64,000 nt of DNA from Ifrita kowaldi (lineage: Eukaryota > Chordata > Aves > Passeriformes > Cinclosomatidae). The stretch spans positions 207,382 through 271,381 of the forward strand of contig VZRS01001383.1 of the NCBI GenBank assembly GCA_013398055.1, given 5' to 3'. The position numbers were made by a program, and so were the translations under genes. Every line of letters begins with the position of its first letter. The first letter of the stretch is position 1. Shown here one piece after another: positions 61,560 to 64,000 of the stretch. The notes under the pieces are model-generated. The model was not told the origin of the DNA and made no database searches. It was given only the letters and a program-made list of their open reading frames with translations.

Positions 61560-63650
61560 CGCTCCCAGTGAGGGACGTGGGTCTATCCTTTGCATGATGC
61601 AGTTCGGATCCCCAGTCGGGATCTCCCGGCTGTGTGTTTGGCCCCGCCCGAGGACGGGCTGTTTCAGCCCAGCCTGCCTTGCCCAGGCGACAAGCCCCGC
61701 TCCCGGCAGTCAGGCCGTACCTGCTGACACGCAATCGCTCTGGTTTTTTAGTATGTACTGGGCTGGTGATTTTTTCCCATCATCTTTACCTCGAACTCGA
61801 GGGCTGAGAAAGTATTTTGTTTAATTCTTGGGGAAAATGCAAAAATACCTCAGACGTGCCTTGGAAGTTTAACTGGAAATAAACCTCCTCATCAAAATAC
61901 CTCGCCAGGAGCCGAGAAACCTCAGACAGGCAATCCCTCTAGTCCTTATTTTAAAGTATATTGATGGCTAAATCCTTCCACTTGCTTCGTTAAAAAGGCT
62001 GTGAGAACCCATTTCCTGCTCTTCAGCTGTCCAAAGCGGGGGTCGGTGTGTTTGCCCTTTGCGGGGCCGTTTTGCTGCGGTGGAAGGTGCAGCAGGGCCG
62101 GGGCTGTGCCGGGCGGTGGGCAGGCCGGATTCAGCACTTTCCCGACGATGACAGTTCCTTCTCGCCACACCGAGCCGCAGTCCGGCGCCGTGGCCCGGCG
62201 GTGTCCCCTGCCCGCACCCCTGTCTCGTCCCTCGGTTCTCTCGCCCCGCCGCGGCCGGCAGCCGCTGTGTCGGTGCCCAGCGGAGAAACGAGTCCATGAG
62301 TGGATTTTGTAGAAGCAGTCGGGAGAAACAGCGTGTGGACTCATCCAAGGGTACTGAGAAGGCCCGGGTAATGCCCTGACATGCTTCGATGTGTGATCCT
62401 CACCCCGGTAATCACCAGCCCCGTCTGTCCCACTGGAAACACGCCTGCCTGCGTGACCCTGTCTGGGCTTCTCTGTCACTCTGCTCATCGGGCTGCGTCA
62501 GTGAGCATTGCAATGCGGGGGAGAGTAGCACAGCCTCAGGATCTGGCTTTGCTCCGTCTCTGCCCATCCTTGCAACTGTGACTGGGGTATCCACAGTCGG
62601 TTATTCCTGACGAAGGAAATGTTTCATGTGACTCTTCAAAGGTTAATGCAGCAGAAATACTCAGGGTTTAAAAAGCAGACGATGTCTGCCGCTCTATAGA
62701 AACGTGAAGTTTCTGCCTTGCAGCACTTGGGCACGAATGTTGTGCCATCGGCGTTGCGGTGGCGCTTCCGTCCTGCGGGGATTAAAGTCAAACAACGGCG
62801 GCTTCATTCGTTTATTCACAAAAACAAAAACGAAAACAACTAAACAAACAAAAGACAAATAAACCAAACAACCCCAAAGAAATCACCCAGGGTGAATCCT
62901 CTCACTTCCTTTTCGACAAACGAGACCCAGTGCAGGGGTGCATCTGTCCGCAGAGGGAGTGTGTGCCCCGACGGTCGGGCCGAGTCGGGCGACCGGCGCT
63001 GGGGCTGTGGCGGAGGCGCGGAGATGCCGATTCTGCTTCCATTGGCTGCATCCGGTCCCACAGAGAGACTTTATATCGGGTGCATCTAATTTCCAGGGGA
63101 ACTGCGGAGGTAAATACCCCAGGAAATGTGATGATGCAATGGAAATGCACTGCGCGCCCTGTTTGCAGCTGAACCTCCCCGTCATGCTCTGCTGTCTCTC
63201 CCGCAGAGGACAGTTCAAGGCCATAGGTCGTGGAGGATCGAAGCACAAATACACGCGGGTTTTCCTGGCCGCGATGGTGATAGGAGCGGCGGGAAGGGAA
63301 CAGCCTGCATGGGCGGCCCTGGATTCCGGATCAAGCCGCTTTCCGTCTGGGATTCCTCTGAGGCGTGTGGGCGCCTCGGGGGCGAGCCCAGCCCGGCTGC
63401 CCCGAAGGGCGCCGGGGCGGGGAGAGGAGGGCCCGGCTGCTCCGCGTGGGACTCGCTCCTGCCCCCGCCGGCCCGCCTCACGCACACCCACGGCCGCCGA
63501 GCTGCCGTCCGGGGGCTTGCGATGGCCAACAGGCGAGCTCCGGCGGCCTGGGGAAGGGCCGGGGGTGCCGGGGGGTGGGTGGCATCCCAGGTGCCCCGCT
63601 CAGAGGAGAGCGGCTCGCTGCAAATGTCATCAGGGCCTCGCGCGTTTCAG
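61560..63650. promoter_or_regulatory. CpG island cluster without a recognised gene
   Basis: CpG-dense segments occur at about 61560-61740, 62040-62320 and 62930-63640, separated by less GC-rich DNA. Long open frames on both strands (for example 62938-63780 plus, 62883-63491 minus, 61946-62488 minus) have no family resemblance and reflect GC richness. Clusters of this kind flank developmental transcription-factor genes. An AATAAACG on the minus strand (plus-strand TTTATT near 62812) after a T-rich stretch could be the poly(A) signal of a minus-strand gene to the right, but that is weak. By conserved gene order in vertebrates, the expected neighbour is NKX3-2. Confidence 0.6.
63041..63140 (+). 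promoter_or_regulatory. Promoter-like motifs inside the CpG island
   Basis: An inverted CCAAT box (CCATTGGCTG, 63039-63048) is followed about 25 bp later by TTTATAT (63070-63076). Further on is TGATGCAAT (63132-63140), the ATF4/CEBP composite-site consensus. Order and spacing would fit a plus-strand TATA promoter, but no transcript is evident. Confidence 0.25.
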
Positions 63651-63885
63651 CCACATATGGTGGGTGGATTTAGGTGTCAAAAGCCGGCGAATTAGAAATG
63701 GTAATTGTCCGTCATTATGGGTGAAACGCGATCTATCACAACAACTGGAACATGTCTGGGCGCTAGCAAAAATAATTTGAATGATTAGTGATCATTATGG
63801 ATGTCAAGCCGCGTCCATTAAGTTGTATGAAGAAATTATCCTTGACGTGCGAAATCAAACTACAAATACACAGGCCTGGCATTGA
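63650..63885. promoter_or_regulatory. Strong candidate conserved enhancer rich in homeodomain motifs
   Basis: This is an AT-rich block of about 235 bp set abruptly between GC-rich, CpG-dense sequences. It contains GAATTAG, GGTAATTG (63700-63707), two exact copies of TCATTATGG (63712-63720 and 63792-63800), AATAATTTGAATGATTAG (63770-63787), TGATCATTATGG and CCATTAAG. It also has GAACATGTCT (63748-63757), which fits a p53-family half-site. It has no repeat similarity and no plausible protein. High-complexity, homeodomain-motif-dense DNA embedded in a CpG island next to a developmental gene is the usual look of a deeply conserved enhancer. The likely target is NKX3-2, inferred from gene order. 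Confidence 0.55.
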
Positions 63886-64000
63886 GAAGACCCTCCCTGC
63901 CGGGCCGCGGGAGGCCGGGAGCAGCCCCGCGGGGCGCTAGCAGGGCCCGGGAGAGGCACTGGGACTGCTGCGCTGCCGGGGCCGGGCCGCCGGGCGCTCC
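63886..64000. other. GC-rich sequence running off the right edge
   Basis: Very GC-rich, CpG-dense DNA continues beyond the window. I translated the minus strand looking for an NKX3-2 C-terminus or homeodomain and found neither. It is probably flanking or UTR sequence of the next gene. Confidence 0.5.

Noticed and set aside
62938..63780. 280-codon plus-strand open frame
   Set aside because: It lies in CpG-island DNA, overlaps other long frames on both strands, runs through the AT-rich candidate enhancer, and shows no family motif.
63886..64000. NKX3-2 coding sequence at the right edge
   Set aside because: Minus-strand translations showed neither homeodomain nor the family C-terminus. NKX3-2 is inferred only as the next gene.
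1..64000. tRNA, rRNA, snoRNA or miRNA genes, and CRISPR-like arrays
   Set aside because: No cloverleaf with A/B boxes, no recognised structured RNA and no regularly spaced repeats were seen. A covariance-model scan (Infernal/tRNAscan-SE) would be needed to exclude small RNAs.

Overview
This is vertebrate nuclear DNA, most likely from a bird and possibly a passerine. It is AT-rich with widely spaced exons. Its recognisable repeats are CR1 LINEs and solo LTRs of avian endogenous-retrovirus type; no mammalian SINEs or L1s were seen. It has two CpG-rich zones, one at a promoter near 45-46 kb and one at the right edge from 61.6 to 64 kb. The species call is an inference from repeat content and compactness.

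The only protein-coding gene I can support is RAB28, on the minus strand. Its first four coding exons are at 45583-45660, 38381-38477, 33135-33223 and 24383-24512. They join in frame through GT/AG introns and encode the first 131 residues of a protein that is about 220 residues long in human. The remaining ~90 residues were not found and probably lie left of position 1, so intron 4 would exceed 24 kb. Introns 1 to 4 hold no other supported gene. Intron 3 carries a plus-sense CR1 and a CR1 nested in an older CR1. Intron 4 carries a solo LTR with perfect 5-bp target duplications.

The RAB28 promoter is a CpG island (about 45.0-46.1 kb). It has a YY1 site, a GC-box/G-quadruplex tract, and one perfect plus one near-perfect RFX X-box. 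X-boxes are typical of cilia genes, and RAB28 is a ciliary, photoreceptor-disease GTPase. Immediately upstream is a three-layer stack of retroelements: an ancient CR1 split by a solo LTR, with a younger CR1 beside it.

From 48 to 61 kb the sequence is intergenic. It contains a short assembly gap, a TATA-containing promoter-like block, a head-to-head pair of LTR fragments, a third solo LTR with perfect target duplications, and AT-rich sequence with possible conserved elements. From 61.2 to 64 kb come a SOX/T-box-motif block, a CpG island cluster with no recognisable gene, and an AT-rich homeodomain-motif block (63650-63885) set between GC-rich sequences. In other vertebrates NKX3-2 is the neighbour upstream of RAB28 on the same strand. 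I therefore infer that the right edge is the 3' flank of NKX3-2 and that the AT-rich block is a candidate NKX3-2 enhancer. No bacterial-type system, CRISPR array or novel protein system is present.
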